A DNA stretch of 64,000 nucleotides from Lawsonibacter faecis (GCF_014287675.1 NZ_JACOPQ010000007.1:1-64000), one strand, 5' to 3'. Positions 1 through 8,961 are shown, counted from the stretch's first letter. Numbers and translations: made by a program. The notes: generated from the letters alone by a model not told the origin.

Positions 1-189
1 TCCACAACGCCGGGCCTGGAGGCGACGAAGAAGGGCTGCCTGGTGGTGGAGGACGACGGCGTGACGACGACCCGCGAGGGCGTGTTCGCCGGCGGCGACG
101 CGGTGACCGGCGCGGCCACCGTGATTCTCGCCATGGGCGCGGGCAAGAAGGCCGCCGAGCAGATTCACGCCTACATCGCCGGAAAATAA
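1..189 (+). CDS. Glutamate synthase small subunit-type oxidoreductase, C-terminal end (partial)
   Basis: The window opens inside this gene; 62 codons and a TAA stop remain. The visible end contains GVFAGGDAVTGAATVI followed by AMGAGKKAAEQIHAYI, which matches the last FAD/NAD(P)-binding segment of the NADPH-dependent glutamate synthase small subunit and its relatives (GltD, the sulfide dehydrogenase alpha subunit, PreT). In that family the GGD residues contact FAD. The family passes electrons from NADPH to a partner subunit, classically for glutamate synthesis. No partner gene is visible here, so the exact member cannot be fixed from 62 residues. It is followed by a palindromic repeat rather than a clear T-tract terminator. 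Confidence 0.85.
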   Translation, partial: STTPGLEATKKGCLVVEDDGVTTTREGVFAGGDAVTGAATVILAMGAGKKAAEQIHAYIAGK

Positions 190-202
190 ACCGATAACGA
201 CG

Positions 203-263
203 CGGCCCGACACTGGCGGGCCCTACGCCAAGCATGGTAGGGCCCGGCATTGCCGGGCCGCGT
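203..263. repeat. Palindromic GC-rich intergenic repeat
   Basis: Two nested inverted repeats lie between the oxidoreductase and the methyltransferase: GCGGCCCG at the left pairs with CGGGCCGC at the right, and an inner GGGCCCTAC / GTAGGGCCC pair flanks a short loop. Similar units built around TAGGG and GGCGGCC palindromes recur at about 11.70, 21.96, 39.95 and 61.68 kb, so this is probably a dispersed repeat that may also act as a weak terminator. Confidence 0.55.
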
Positions 264-301
264 TTTCAACCGTTTCGCATAAAAGGAAAGGGGTCTTCTT
301 T

Positions 302-1009
302 ATGCTGCATTTAAAAGAGTATCTGCCCGGCCTGAAGCAGGGCATGGCGCTGGACGTCGGCACCCGTTTCGGCGAGTTTGCCTTCACTCTGGTGGAGGCG
401 ATGCCCGAGGGGTCACGCATCATCGGCATGGACTGCGAGCCGGAGACGGTGGCCCAGGCCCGGGAGAAGAGCGCGGGCAAGGGCGTGGAGTTCATGGTGG
501 GCGATGCGGCCCATATGGACTTTGAAGACGGCGTATTCGAGCTGGTAGCCATCTCCAACACCCTGCACCACATTGAGGATTACGGCGCGGTCCTGGACGA
601 GATGCTCCGGGTATTGAGGCCCGGCGGCTATTTCATGGTAAACGAGATGTTCTCCGACAACCAGAACGAGGCCCAGCAGACCCACTTTGAGCAGCACACC
701 CTGGAGGCCAAGCTGGATATGCTCTCCGGCGGCTTCCAGCGTCCCACCTGGAAGAAAAACGAGATCGTGGATATTCTCAAGCGCCTGCCCTTGACCGACG
801 TGCGGATGGTGGAGCTGCTGGAGGAGTCCAAGATGGACGGCAAGCTGGCGGAGAAAAACGCCAAGCTGGTGGCCGCGGTTGAGAAAAAGGCCGCCGGCAC
901 CCCCGATTTCCAGACCCTTCTGGACGAGGCCAGGCATATCCAGGCCCGCTGTGAGAAGACCGGCATCCAGCGCTGCACGCAGCTGGTTTATATCGGGAAA
1001 AAGGCGTAA
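302..1009 (+). CDS. Class I SAM-dependent methyltransferase
   Basis: 235 residues. The N-terminal half has the Rossmann methyltransferase signature: motif I LDVGTRFGEFAF (residues 17-28), an acidic residue after beta-2 (GMDCEPE, about 42-48), GDAAHMDF (about 67-74) and the post-motif LRPGGYFMVNE (about 106-116) after NTLHHIEDYG. This resembles the UbiE/Methyltransf_11 family. Motif I reads VGTRFGEF rather than the usual G-x-G-x-G, as in some divergent small-molecule methylases. The C-terminal 100 residues are helical and have no family I can name. The start follows AAGGAAAGGGG with 8-9 nt spacing. The substrate is unknown, and neighbours give no pathway clue. Confidence 0.85.
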   Translation: MLHLKEYLPGLKQGMALDVGTRFGEFAFTLVEAMPEGSRIIGMDCEPETVAQAREKSAGKGVEFMVGDAAHMDFEDGVFELVAISNTLHHIEDYGAVLDEMLRVLRPGGYFMVNEMFSDNQNEAQQTHFEQHTLEAKLDMLSGGFQRPTWKKNEIVDILKRLPLTDVRMVELLEESKMDGKLAEKNAKLVAAVEKKAAGTPDFQTLLDEARHIQARCEKTGIQRCTQLVYIGKKA

Positions 1010-1068
1010 GAGCCTGTGAAAGCCCCCGCTTCTATTTCAACCGCTCCAGCAAAGACGGACAATAGATA

Positions 1069-1112
1069 AATCCCCCCTGATGTAGGCAATAAAACTTACA
1101 TCAGGGGGGATT
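1069..1112. terminator. Perfect 16-bp inverted repeat downstream of the methyltransferase
   Basis: The arms at 1069-1084 and 1097-1112 are perfect complements around a 12-nt loop. No run of T follows on the plus strand, so termination efficiency is uncertain. It may instead be a structured RNA or a protein-binding palindrome. The rest of 1010-1354 holds no convincing gene. A weak promoter-like -10 (TATACT, 1307-1312) precedes rnr. Confidence 0.5.
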
Positions 1113-1354
1113 GCTATATGGCAGGAAAAAATCAAACCGTAGAGGCGTTCACAGCCGTCCCGGGGATTTTTGCAGTGCGCGCCGCAGACCATTCCTGCCG
1201 CGGCTTCCAGGCCTCGGCGGAACGCCGTATCCGGCGGCCATCGGTGACGGACGCGGCGGTCAAGTCCTTTTTTGTAAAATTCGGATGGACTTATTCCCAT
1301 TTGTGCTATACTATACCTGTATCTTTGTCAACCAAATGAAGAAAGAGGAACGAT

Positions 1355-3484
1355 ATGGCAGGAACAAAAGACAAAAACACCATTGCCGGCGTATTCCAGG
1401 GCACCAGCCGGGGCTTCGGCTTCGTGACGCCCGAGGGTGGGACAGACCGCGACGGCGACTATTTTATTCCCCCCAGGGCCACCGGCGGAGCCTGGCACGG
1501 CGACAAGGTGACAATTGTCCCCGACCGGGCCGACCCCTTTGACGGGGACCGGCGCAGCGCGAGGATCGTCTCCGTGCTGGAACGGGCAAACAAGACCGTT
1601 ACCGGCACCCTGCGGCGGTTCGAGCGGGAGCTCTGGCTCCAGCCCGACTCGGACAAGCTGCCCGGCCCGATCAAGCTGACGGGGAAGAGCCGGGGGCTCC
1701 ACTCCGGGGAGAAGGCCGCGGTGGAGGTCCAGAGCTACGGCGGAGGCGGCAAGCCCCCATTGGGCGCGCTGCGGGAGACCTTCGGCAAGGCGGGGACCCG
1801 GGAGGCGGCCGCCGCGGCCATCCTCTACAACTACGAGATCGACCGGGAGTTCCCCGTCAACGTCCTGGAACAGGCGGAGGCCGCGGCCGAGACAGTGCCC
1901 GCCGAGGCTCTGGCGGGCCGCCTGGACCTGCGGGGGAGGTGCGTCATCACCATCGACGGCGCCTCCGCCAAGGATCTGGACGACGCGGTGAGCCTGGAGC
2001 GGGATGCATCCGGCCGCTGGGTGCTGGGGGTCCACATCGCCGACGTGAGCCACTATGTCGCAGAGAAATCCCCTCTGGACCTGGAGGCCTGGGAGCGGGG
2101 GACCTCGGTCTACTTCGCCGATCAGGTAATCCCCATGCTGCCGGTGGAGCTCTCCAACGGTATCTGCTCCCTGAATCCCCAGGTGGACCGGCTGGCCCTC
2201 ACCTGTCTTATGACCATGAGCGAGGGGGGCGAGGTGCTGGGCCACAGTGTCCACAAGAGCGTCATCCGCACCACCGAGCGCATGACCTACGAGGACTGTA
2301 ACCTGCTGCTGGCGGACAGCCTGCCGGAGGAGGCCGTCCTGCGGACCCAGAAGCGGGCGCTGGAGGAACGTTACGCCCACATCCTGCCCATGCTGCGGGA
2401 CATGGCGGTTCTCGCAAAGGCGCTGGAGAAGCGGCGCAGGCTCCGGGGCAGCCTGGACCTGGACACCAGCGAGAGCTATATCATCTGCGACGAGCAGGGC
2501 CGGCCGGTGGATATCCGCACCCGGAGGCAGGGGGAGAGCGAGGCCCTGATCGAATCCTTCATGCTGTGTGCCAACGAGACCGTGGCCCAGCACCTCTTTG
2601 AGCGGGAGAAGCCAGGGGTCTACCGGGTCCACGAGAAGCCCTCCGCCGACAAGGCCGAGGGACTCAAGACCATGCTGGAGCCCTTCGGCTATACCTTTCA
2701 GGAGGCGGACAACTTCACCCTGCAAAAGATTCTGGAGGACGCCGGGACCAAGCCGGAGGCCCCCATCATCAGCACCATGGTCCTCCGCTCCCTGATGAAG
2801 GCCCGGTATGACACCCAGAATCTGGGACACTTCGGCCTGGCGGCCAAGTACTACTGCCACTTCACCAGCCCCATCCGGCGGTATCCCGATTTGATGGTCC
2901 ATCGCATCCTCAGCAGAGTCATAGAGGATGGGGAGCGGCAGGGGAAGGCCCCCTGGGAGAAGCGCATGGCCGTCATGGCACAGAAGGCGGCCGTCCAATC
3001 CTCCGAGCGGGAGATCGCCGCCCAAAATGCCGAGCGGGAGATCGAGAAGCTCTATATGGCCGAGTATATGTCCGGCCACATCGGTGAGGAGCTGACCGGA
3101 GCGGTCTCCGGCGTAACCAAGTTCGGCCTCTTTATCATGCTGCCCTCCGGCGTGGAGGGGCTGCTCCCTGCGGAGGCTCTCCCCGGCGACAAGTGGCACT
3201 ACGACGAGAAGCGCATGACCCTCCGCGGTGAACACACGGGGCGGGTCTTCTCCTTCGGCATGGCGCTGGAGGTGGTCTGCGTCCAGGCCGATCCGGGCAG
3301 CGGGCAGATTGACTTCCGCCTGGCGGGGGAAGGCGAACTCCCTGTCATCGCGCCCAGGGAGAAGCGACACGAGCTGCCCATCGCGCCCGATTTCGTCAGG
3401 GGAAAGCCCCGTACAAAAGCCGGGGGCAGGCGCGCCAGACCGCCCCGGCACAAGGCGGGGAGGGGCGGCGGAAGGAAGCGGTAA
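1355..3484 (+). CDS. rnr: Ribonuclease R
   Basis: 709 residues. This is a 3'-to-5' hydrolytic exoribonuclease that degrades structured RNA and takes part in rRNA/tmRNA quality control. Visible domains are an N-terminal cold-shock OB fold (about 8-70, with GTSRGFGFVTPEGG), a second OB domain, the RNB catalytic domain (about 190-515) and an S1 domain (about 575-655). The RNB active site motif DGASAKDLDDAV (about residue 198) supplies the Asp cluster that binds metal, and HFTSPIRRYPDLMVHR is also present. The C-terminus is a basic Arg/Lys/Gly tail, typical of RNase R. Length is normal for clostridial RNase R. It starts at ATG after AGAGGAA. There is no secG or smpB neighbour, unlike the common rnr-smpB arrangement. 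Confidence 0.96.
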   Translation: MAGTKDKNTIAGVFQGTSRGFGFVTPEGGTDRDGDYFIPPRATGGAWHGDKVTIVPDRADPFDGDRRSARIVSVLERANKTVTGTLRRFERELWLQPDSDKLPGPIKLTGKSRGLHSGEKAAVEVQSYGGGGKPPLGALRETFGKAGTREAAAAAILYNYEIDREFPVNVLEQAEAAAETVPAEALAGRLDLRGRCVITIDGASAKDLDDAVSLERDASGRWVLGVHIADVSHYVAEKSPLDLEAWERGTSVYFADQVIPMLPVELSNGICSLNPQVDRLALTCLMTMSEGGEVLGHSVHKSVIRTTERMTYEDCNLLLADSLPEEAVLRTQKRALEERYAHILPMLRDMAVLAKALEKRRRLRGSLDLDTSESYIICDEQGRPVDIRTRRQGESEALIESFMLCANETVAQHLFEREKPGVYRVHEKPSADKAEGLKTMLEPFGYTFQEADNFTLQKILEDAGTKPEAPIISTMVLRSLMKARYDTQNLGHFGLAAKYYCHFTSPIRRYPDLMVHRILSRVIEDGERQGKAPWEKRMAVMAQKAAVQSSEREIAAQNAEREIEKLYMAEYMSGHIGEELTGAVSGVTKFGLFIMLPSGVEGLLPAEALPGDKWHYDEKRMTLRGEHTGRVFSFGMALEVVCVQADPGSGQIDFRLAGEGELPVIAPREKRHELPIAPDFVRGKPRTKAGGRRARPPRHKAGRGGGRKR

Positions 3485-3527
3485 GGGGGCCGGGGCCTTC
3501 CGGCTCTTGTAAATGAGGTGAAAAGCA

Positions 3528-4838
3528 ATGACAAAGCGTAGAATAATGGCGGCAATATTGCTGCTTGTATTCGCCTTTGCCGCCGGCTGCACAGGGGATC
3601 CCGCCCAGCCGCCGGCGGCGGAGTCGAGTCCTGCGGCCGCCGACCGGCCCCCGGTTTCCCCGACGCCAGAGACGGCCCGGCCCGAAGCCACCGCCCCTGT
3701 GACGCCCACGCCTGAGACCGGCGCTCCCGTCCCGGCGGACCCGGTGCAGGAGCGGTTGGACGCCATGACCGTGGAGGAGAAGGCGGCCCAACTCCTGGTG
3801 GCGGGCATTGAGGGGACCGAGCCGGGCGCGGACGCGGTATCGGCCATTCAGGGCTACCATGTGGGCGGGGTGATCCTCTTTGGACGAAATGTGGAGAGCG
3901 CCGCCCAGCTTGCGGAGCTGAACAGCGGTCTGCGGGCGCTGAACGACGGCTATATCCCACTTTTCCTCTGCGTGGACGAGGAGGGGGGACGTGTGTCCCG
4001 GATGCCCCCCGAGGTGGCGCCTTTGCCCGCCGCCTATGAGTACGGCAAGACGATGGACGGCGATCTCTGCAACCGGCTGGGAGAGACCCTGGCCGCCGAA
4101 TGCAGGGCCTTCGGCTTCAATGTGGACTTTGCCCCCAGTCTGGATATCTGGTCTAATCCGGACAATACCGTGATTGGCGACCGGGCGTTCGGCAATGACA
4201 AGACAACCGTCAGCCTGATGGGCCCCCGGGTGGCCTATGGGCTCATGTCCAGCGGCGTGATTCCTGTTGTAAAGCATTTCCCCGGCCACGGGGATACCGC
4301 CGTGGACTCCCATGTGGGCCTCCCCGTGGTGGATAAGACGGTGGATGAGCTGATGGAGAACGAGCTGAAGCCCTTTCGTTACGCCATAGGGGAGGACCCG
4401 GGAGCGGGCAGGAGCGTTCCCGCCGTCATGGTGGCCCATATTCTCATGACGCAGCTTGACCCGGACCGCCCGGCGTCCCTGTCCCATGCGGTGGTCACCG
4501 GCCTCCTGCGGGAGAAGCTGGGCTTTCAGGGGATGGTGTGCACCGACGACCTCACCATGGCGGCGATTTCCGACGTCTATGGCATGGGGGAGGCCGCCGT
4601 CATGGCGGTGGAGGCCGGGTGTGATCTGTTACTGGTCTGTCACAGGCAGGAGAATCTGGAGGCCGCCTATCAGGGCCTGATGGACGCGGTGAACAGCGGG
4701 CGCATCACCATGGAGCGGCTGGACGAGAGCGTCTATCGCATCCTGGCGGTAAAGGAGGGGTACGGCCTCACCAACGACCCCGTCGAGCCTCCCGACGTGG
4801 AGGCGCTCAATGAGATCATCCGCGCGGCCCAGCCCTGA
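3528..4838 (+). CDS. Glycoside hydrolase family 3 lipoprotein (beta-N-acetylhexosaminidase-like)
   Basis: 436 residues. A lipoprotein signal peptide ends in the lipobox AAGC (Cys21), followed by a Pro/Ala/Thr-rich linker to about residue 75. The single GH3 TIM-barrel domain starts at RLDAMTVEEKAAQL. The NagZ-type signature KHFPGHGDTAVDSH (about 248-261) holds the His/Asp pair used as general acid/base in GH3 N-acetylglucosaminidases. CTDDLTMAAI (about 338) carries the nucleophile Asp. There is no C-terminal second domain, as in NagZ. The expected role is removal of N-acetylglucosamine from muropeptides or glycans at the cell surface. Its start is 43 bp after rnr, behind GAGGTG, so it may be co-transcribed. 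Confidence 0.9.
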   Translation: MTKRRIMAAILLLVFAFAAGCTGDPAQPPAAESSPAAADRPPVSPTPETARPEATAPVTPTPETGAPVPADPVQERLDAMTVEEKAAQLLVAGIEGTEPGADAVSAIQGYHVGGVILFGRNVESAAQLAELNSGLRALNDGYIPLFLCVDEEGGRVSRMPPEVAPLPAAYEYGKTMDGDLCNRLGETLAAECRAFGFNVDFAPSLDIWSNPDNTVIGDRAFGNDKTTVSLMGPRVAYGLMSSGVIPVVKHFPGHGDTAVDSHVGLPVVDKTVDELMENELKPFRYAIGEDPGAGRSVPAVMVAHILMTQLDPDRPASLSHAVVTGLLREKLGFQGMVCTDDLTMAAISDVYGMGEAAVMAVEAGCDLLLVCHRQENLEAAYQGLMDAVNSGRITMERLDESVYRILAVKEGYGLTNDPVEPPDVEALNEIIRAAQP

Positions 4839-4992
4839 AGGAGAAGCCGTGCGCGGCGGAGATAAGCTCTGTGCCGCGCACACCGCTCCTCATACATGAA
4901 GGCGCGTCGTGGGAATGGGACTGGAATGGGGAACCATTTTCGGCGCATCTCGTCTATATAGGCAGGAACTCAGGATGATTGAGGGGGAGGCT

Positions 4993-5406
4993 ATGAAAAG
5001 GTTTGCGGCAATCTTTTTATCGCTGGCCTGTGCGCTTGGCCTGGCCGGCTGCGGCAATTTAAGCGTAGGGCCCGGAAGACCGGTTTCCACTTATATTGGC
5101 GACTATGTCACCCGAGTGGATATGACTCACAGCGTTGGCGGGGTAACGACCCAATGGGTGGCGGAGAATGAAGAGGTCGACAGACTGAGGACGTGGGCCT
5201 CGGAACTGGAATATGAGATTTTTGCGGATGAAGAGGGCCGGTCTCCTGTGGACGAGGAGGAGGGAGAGCGCTATGATTTTGTTCTTACGGAGGGAGATTA
5301 TCCGGGCTTTACCTATATTATCAACGGTCCGGACGACTGCTATCTTTTGATTGAGGGCAATTGGTTTTCCGTCTTGAACCCGTCTTACCCTCCGGCCGGG
5401 GGGTAA
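4993..5406 (+). CDS. Small hypothetical lipoprotein
   Basis: 137 residues from the ATG at 4993, which follows GAGGGGGAGG; a longer reading from 4909 lacks this signal. The signal peptide ends in LAGC (Cys20). The mature part is acidic, with a conserved-looking stretch of charged residues (EVDRLRTWASELEYEIF) and a C-terminal segment ending in NPSYPPAGG. I recognise no domain. A perfect bidirectional hairpin follows the stop. Short lipoproteins like this next to cell-wall hydrolases are common in Oscillospiraceae, but no function can be assigned. Confidence 0.7.
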   Translation: MKRFAAIFLSLACALGLAGCGNLSVGPGRPVSTYIGDYVTRVDMTHSVGGVTTQWVAENEEVDRLRTWASELEYEIFADEEGRSPVDEEEGERYDFVLTEGDYPGFTYIINGPDDCYLLIEGNWFSVLNPSYPPAGG

Positions 5407-5444
5407 GATTTTTTCGTCTCCACTGGGCGGCAGGGCCGTGCTGA

Positions 5445-5484
5445 AAAATGAGCGCCCCGGACGAATGTCCGGGGCGCTCATTTT
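5445..5484. terminator. Bidirectional intrinsic terminator
   Basis: A perfect 18-bp stem (5445-5462 and 5467-5484) with a GAAT loop is flanked by A-rich and T-rich ends. It separates the convergent lipoprotein gene (+) and 5'-nucleotidase gene (-). Confidence 0.9.
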
Positions 5485-5493
5485 CACTGATAT

Positions 5494-7731
5494 TTACAGC
5501 GCTGCAAAGGCGTCCAGCATGGCCTGGGCGTCGGCGGGGGAAAGAGTCCCATTGGGGTTGAAGCGGTTGTCTTCACCCACGGGAATGAGCTTGGAGATGA
5601 GGTTCCACATGGCGCCCTCCGCGGCCCAGCCGTGGATGTCGGCGGCGTCGGCATAGCTGAGCTGGACGGCCCAGGCGCCCACGGGTCCCTTCTCCACGCT
5701 CTTGGCGTAGTTCAGGAGCATGACGGCTGCCTGCTCACGGGTGATGGGGGCGTCGGGCAGGAAGTTCCCGGTGCCGTCGCCGGAGACGATGCCCTTGGTG
5801 TAGGCCCAGGCCAGCGCGGCGTTGTGCCCTGCGTCCTTGAAGGGGGCGGACTCGGCGGCGGGGGACCCGGCGGCCTCGTGGAGCTTCTCCACGAACTGCA
5901 GGCGGGTCATGGTGTCGGACGCGGTGGCGTAGACGTGGAACTCGGTGTCATGGCCGGGAGTGATGTCGCGGCCGGCGGCGGTCTCGGACTTGATGTACTC
6001 GCCGATGATCAGGGGCACGGAGCCGCCCACGCCGCCGAACTGCTCGGACACGGAGGCGTTGAAGAGCACCTTGTCGCTGCCGGTGTTGATGCCGGTGGCG
6101 GCATACCAGCCGTAGGAGTCCGCGCCGGGGGTGGCGGACAGGCGGTAGCTGGAGAGGGCGACCTTCAAGACCGCGTCGTCGGCCAGGGGCGCGCCCTTGT
6201 AGGTGATGTTCTGGACGCGGCTGCCCTCGGGGTTGCCCACATATACGTCGTAGCTGATGCCATAGGCGATGTCGGTGCCGAAGCCCGCGCCGGTGAGGGA
6301 GCCGTCCTCACCGATCTGATAGGTGGAGGCGGACTGTTCCAGCCAGTCCTTGAGCTGCTTGCCGGTCATCTCGATCATATATAGGAGGTTGTTGTCGTAC
6401 TTGTAGAACGCATAGCAGTTCTTGAGGCTGACGGCGGCGGTTTCCGCGCCCTCGGCGAAGAGGGAGGAGAGAGTAAAGCCCTTCTGGGGCACGGGGGTGG
6501 TGATGGACACGTCGGCGCCGGTGGCCCAGATCTGGGCCTTCTGAACCAGGTCATAGGTATCGCCCTGGGTGTAGTAGTAGTCGGAAACGTCGTCCCATTT
6601 TCCGGAGAGGGTGCCGATCTGCTGGTTGACAAAGGGGACGGTCTCGTCGTAGTAGGGTTTGATGAGGGCGGAGAGGCCCGCGTCGTCCTCGTAGTCCTTC
6701 AGGTTGAGGGCATTGCTCTCGCCCAGGGACAGGGTGCCGTCGGACCTCAGAGTCAGGGTGGTGGCAGTCAGCGTGTTGCAGCCGCCGTTGACGCAGGGGA
6801 TCTCCCTGCCGTCGGCGTTCTTGATGGAGTAGATGCCGGGGGTGTGGTTGTGGCCGGACATGACCATGTCCACGCCTGTGGTGTTCTCAATAAAATAGCG
6901 CATCTGGTTTTCAGCGGTGAAGCCCTCCATAGAGCCCTTGGCGCCGTCGGCGCCGTCGCCCACGGCGTCTCCGCCCTCACCGGAGTGGGCCGCCACAATG
7001 ACGAAGTCGCACTTGGCGGTCTCGCGCATCTCCTGCTGCCAGTAGTTGACCCACTCGTAGACATAGGTGCGGTCGGTGTTGCCGTCGTGGGTGAACTGGA
7101 GGCCGGCGTAATGCTCAGGCACGTCCCAGTTAGGCACATTCACATTCTCGAAGCCCAGCACGCCGATGGTGAAGGTCTTCCCGCCCACAGTGAATTCCTT
7201 GGTGATGTAGGGCTTAAACTTGGGCTGCTGGGTGTCGGTGTAGATGAGGTTGGCGCACACCACGCTCACAGGGGAGCCGGCGACGGAGGCGTCGGTGCTC
7301 TGGAGGAGGTCGTAGAATTTGGTCTGAATCTCACTGGAGTAGTTGAACTCATGGTTGCCCAGTACAAAGGCGTCGTAGCCGATGTAGCGCAGGCAGTAGG
7401 CCATGGGGTTCTCCTCGCCCTCCTTCATGTTCACGTTGTAGCTGGTGATGGCGCTGCCCTGGATAATGTCGCCGCAGTCCACCAGGACGCTGCCGTCCAC
7501 CTTGGCGCGCTCCTCCTTCACGGCGGTGGCGACCTTCAGGTAGCTGTTGTTCACACTGCCGTCGGTCAGGGGATCGGTGCCGTAGCAGCGGCCGTGCATG
7601 TCGGTGGTGGAGTAGATGCCGATGGTGATGGACTCGGGCGCGGCGGCCAGGGCGGAGAGCCCCATGCAGCTGACGGCTACCAAGCCGGCCAGCAGGCCGG
7701 TCAGGGTGCGGGAGACGCGCTTTTTACTCAT
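5494..7731 (-). CDS. Secreted 5'-nucleotidase/2',3'-cyclic phosphodiesterase family protein with C-terminal SLH domains
   Basis: 745 residues from the ATG at 7731, preceded by GGAAG. A signal peptide (SKKRVSRTLTGLLAG...LAA) leads to a metallophosphatase domain with the family metal motifs STTDMHGR, DCGDIIQG, GNHEFNY, VAAHSGEGGD and MSGHNHTPG. A 5'-nucleotidase C-terminal domain follows (about 360-600, AYGISYDVYVGN). The last 115 residues hold two SLH-like repeats (FKDAGHNAALAWAYTKGIV; ADAADIHGWAAEGAMWNLI), which in this family bind secondary cell-wall polymers. The enzyme should release phosphate from extracellular nucleotides while attached to the wall. That would fit the pst phosphate-uptake operon at 19 kb, though no Pho box is obvious here. 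Confidence 0.93.
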   Translation of the reverse strand: MSKKRVSRTLTGLLAGLVAVSCMGLSALAAAPESITIGIYSTTDMHGRCYGTDPLTDGSVNNSYLKVATAVKEERAKVDGSVLVDCGDIIQGSAITSYNVNMKEGEENPMAYCLRYIGYDAFVLGNHEFNYSSEIQTKFYDLLQSTDASVAGSPVSVVCANLIYTDTQQPKFKPYITKEFTVGGKTFTIGVLGFENVNVPNWDVPEHYAGLQFTHDGNTDRTYVYEWVNYWQQEMRETAKCDFVIVAAHSGEGGDAVGDGADGAKGSMEGFTAENQMRYFIENTTGVDMVMSGHNHTPGIYSIKNADGREIPCVNGGCNTLTATTLTLRSDGTLSLGESNALNLKDYEDDAGLSALIKPYYDETVPFVNQQIGTLSGKWDDVSDYYYTQGDTYDLVQKAQIWATGADVSITTPVPQKGFTLSSLFAEGAETAAVSLKNCYAFYKYDNNLLYMIEMTGKQLKDWLEQSASTYQIGEDGSLTGAGFGTDIAYGISYDVYVGNPEGSRVQNITYKGAPLADDAVLKVALSSYRLSATPGADSYGWYAATGINTGSDKVLFNASVSEQFGGVGGSVPLIIGEYIKSETAAGRDITPGHDTEFHVYATASDTMTRLQFVEKLHEAAGSPAAESAPFKDAGHNAALAWAYTKGIVSGDGTGNFLPDAPITREQAAVMLLNYAKSVEKGPVGAWAVQLSYADAADIHGWAAEGAMWNLISKLIPVGEDNRFNPNGTLSPADAQAMLDAFAAL

Positions 7732-7780
7732 GTAATCGCTTCCTTCTTCTGGATTTGGGCTATGGCCCGTGGATAGGGTC

Positions 7781-7809
7781 ATTATAACGGGTCCATTCGG
7801 GGACCACAA
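7781..7809 (-). promoter_or_regulatory. Probable sigma-A promoter of the 5'-nucleotidase gene
   Basis: Read on the minus strand: TTGTGG (7809-7804), a 17-bp spacer, then TATAAT (7786-7781), about 50 bp before the ATG. Confidence 0.6.
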
Positions 7810-7888
7810 CGCAATTTGTCCTTTTTTTACAATAATCGTTGAGGAAGGCGTGAAAAACGGGGGGCCCGCCGCCGTGCGGCGCAGGCAG

Positions 7889-7926
7889 AAAAACGCCTCT
7901 GTTTCATTTGAAACAGAGGCGTTTTT
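7889..7926. terminator. Terminator after psuG
   Basis: A perfect 18-bp stem with a 2-nt loop (arms 7889-7906 and 7909-7926), ending in A5/T6 tracts so it works on either strand. It lies just past the psuG stop and should isolate the psuK-psuG operon from the 5'-nucleotidase promoter. Confidence 0.9.
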
Positions 7927-7943
7927 TCCTGATATGGTCCGGC

Positions 7944-8867
7944 TTACAGTTTCGCCAGGGCGGCGGCGGTCTTGGCTGCCACGCGGGCGTTGTTGTATAC
8001 GAGCTGGATGTTGGAATCCAGGCTGTCGCCGCCGGTCAGGTCCTTGATTTTGGCCAGCAGGAAGGGTGTGGTTGCCTTGCCGTGAATGCCCTGCTCCTTG
8101 GCCTCGGCCACGGCCTTTTCGATGGCGGCGCCGATTACGTCGGCGTCCATGGAGTACTCCTCGGGGATGGGATTGGTCACCAGCATGCCGGACTTGAGAC
8201 CCATCTCCCGGGAGGCGTGGAACGCGGCGGCCAGGTCCTCGGGCGTGTCGATCCGGTAGTCCACGCCAAAGCCGCTCTTCCGGGTGTAAAACGCGGGCAG
8301 CTCCTCGGTGCCGTAGCCGATGACGGGCACGCCGTGGGTCTCCAGGTACTCCAGGGTCAGGCCCAGGTCCAGAATGGACTTGGCGCCCGCGCAGACGACC
8401 ATGACGGGGGTCTGGCCCAGCTCCTCCAGGTCTGCGGAGATGTCCATGGTGGTCTCGGCCCCGCGGTGGACGCCGCCGATGCCGCCGGTGGCGAAGACCT
8501 TGATGCCCGCCATATGGGCGATGATCATGGTGGTGGTGACGGTGGTGGCGCCGTCCTCACCCCGGGCGACCAGCACCGCCAGGTCCCGGCGGCTGGCCTT
8601 GTTCACACCCTGGCCCTTTTTGCCCAGATACTCAATCTCCTCCTTGGAGAGGCCCGCTTTCAGGCGGCCGCCGATGATGGCGATGGTGGCGGGCACCGCG
8701 CCGTTTTCGCGGATGATGTTCTCCACGTTGAGGGCCGTCTCCACGTTCTGGGGGTAGGGCATACCGTGGGAGATGATGGTGGACTCCAGAGCTACGACGG
8801 CCCTGCCCTCGGCCAGGGCGGCGGCAACCTCGGGGGAGACGTCCAGGTACTTGTTCAGGTTGTTCAT
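7944..8867 (-). CDS. psuG: Pseudouridine-5'-phosphate glycosidase
   Basis: 307 residues, the usual length. It cleaves pseudouridine 5'-phosphate to uracil and ribose 5-phosphate in the cytoplasm. Family signatures are VVALESTIISHGMPYPQN near the N-terminus, GGIGGVHRGAE (about 137-147) and KSILDLGLTLEYLETHGVPV (about 170-189), which carries the conserved Lys. I chose the ATG at 8867 because GGAGG sits 8 nt upstream; an in-frame ATG 15 nt earlier has no such site. The kinase gene psuK lies immediately upstream on the same strand (94 bp gap). Together they form the kinase/glycosidase pathway for salvage of pseudouridine from RNA turnover. Confidence 0.96.
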   Translation of the reverse strand: MNNLNKYLDVSPEVAAALAEGRAVVALESTIISHGMPYPQNVETALNVENIIRENGAVPATIAIIGGRLKAGLSKEEIEYLGKKGQGVNKASRRDLAVLVARGEDGATTVTTTMIIAHMAGIKVFATGGIGGVHRGAETTMDISADLEELGQTPVMVVCAGAKSILDLGLTLEYLETHGVPVIGYGTEELPAFYTRKSGFGVDYRIDTPEDLAAAFHASREMGLKSGMLVTNPIPEEYSMDADVIGAAIEKAVAEAKEQGIHGKATTPFLLAKIKDLTGGDSLDSNIQLVYNNARVAAKTAAALAKL

Positions 8868-8961
8868 ATTGATGACCTCCAAATAAAATTGAGTGGATTT
8901 GGCAGGGACAGAGCCCTTGCGCTGTCCGGCGGATTTCAGCAGCGGCGTGAAATAAATTGGG

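Noticed and set aside
1118..1339. 73-codon frame between the methyltransferase gene and rnr
   Set aside because: It begins at the edge of the inverted repeat, has no ribosome binding site, and its sequence resembles no protein.
1328..3847. 839-residue open frame on the minus strand across rnr
   Set aside because: It is antisense to the unmistakable RNase R gene and has a low-complexity Gly/Leu/His/Pro composition produced by GC-rich third positions. Similar long antisense frames over asnS, the flavin reductase, nrdD and the TRAP operon were left out for the same reason.
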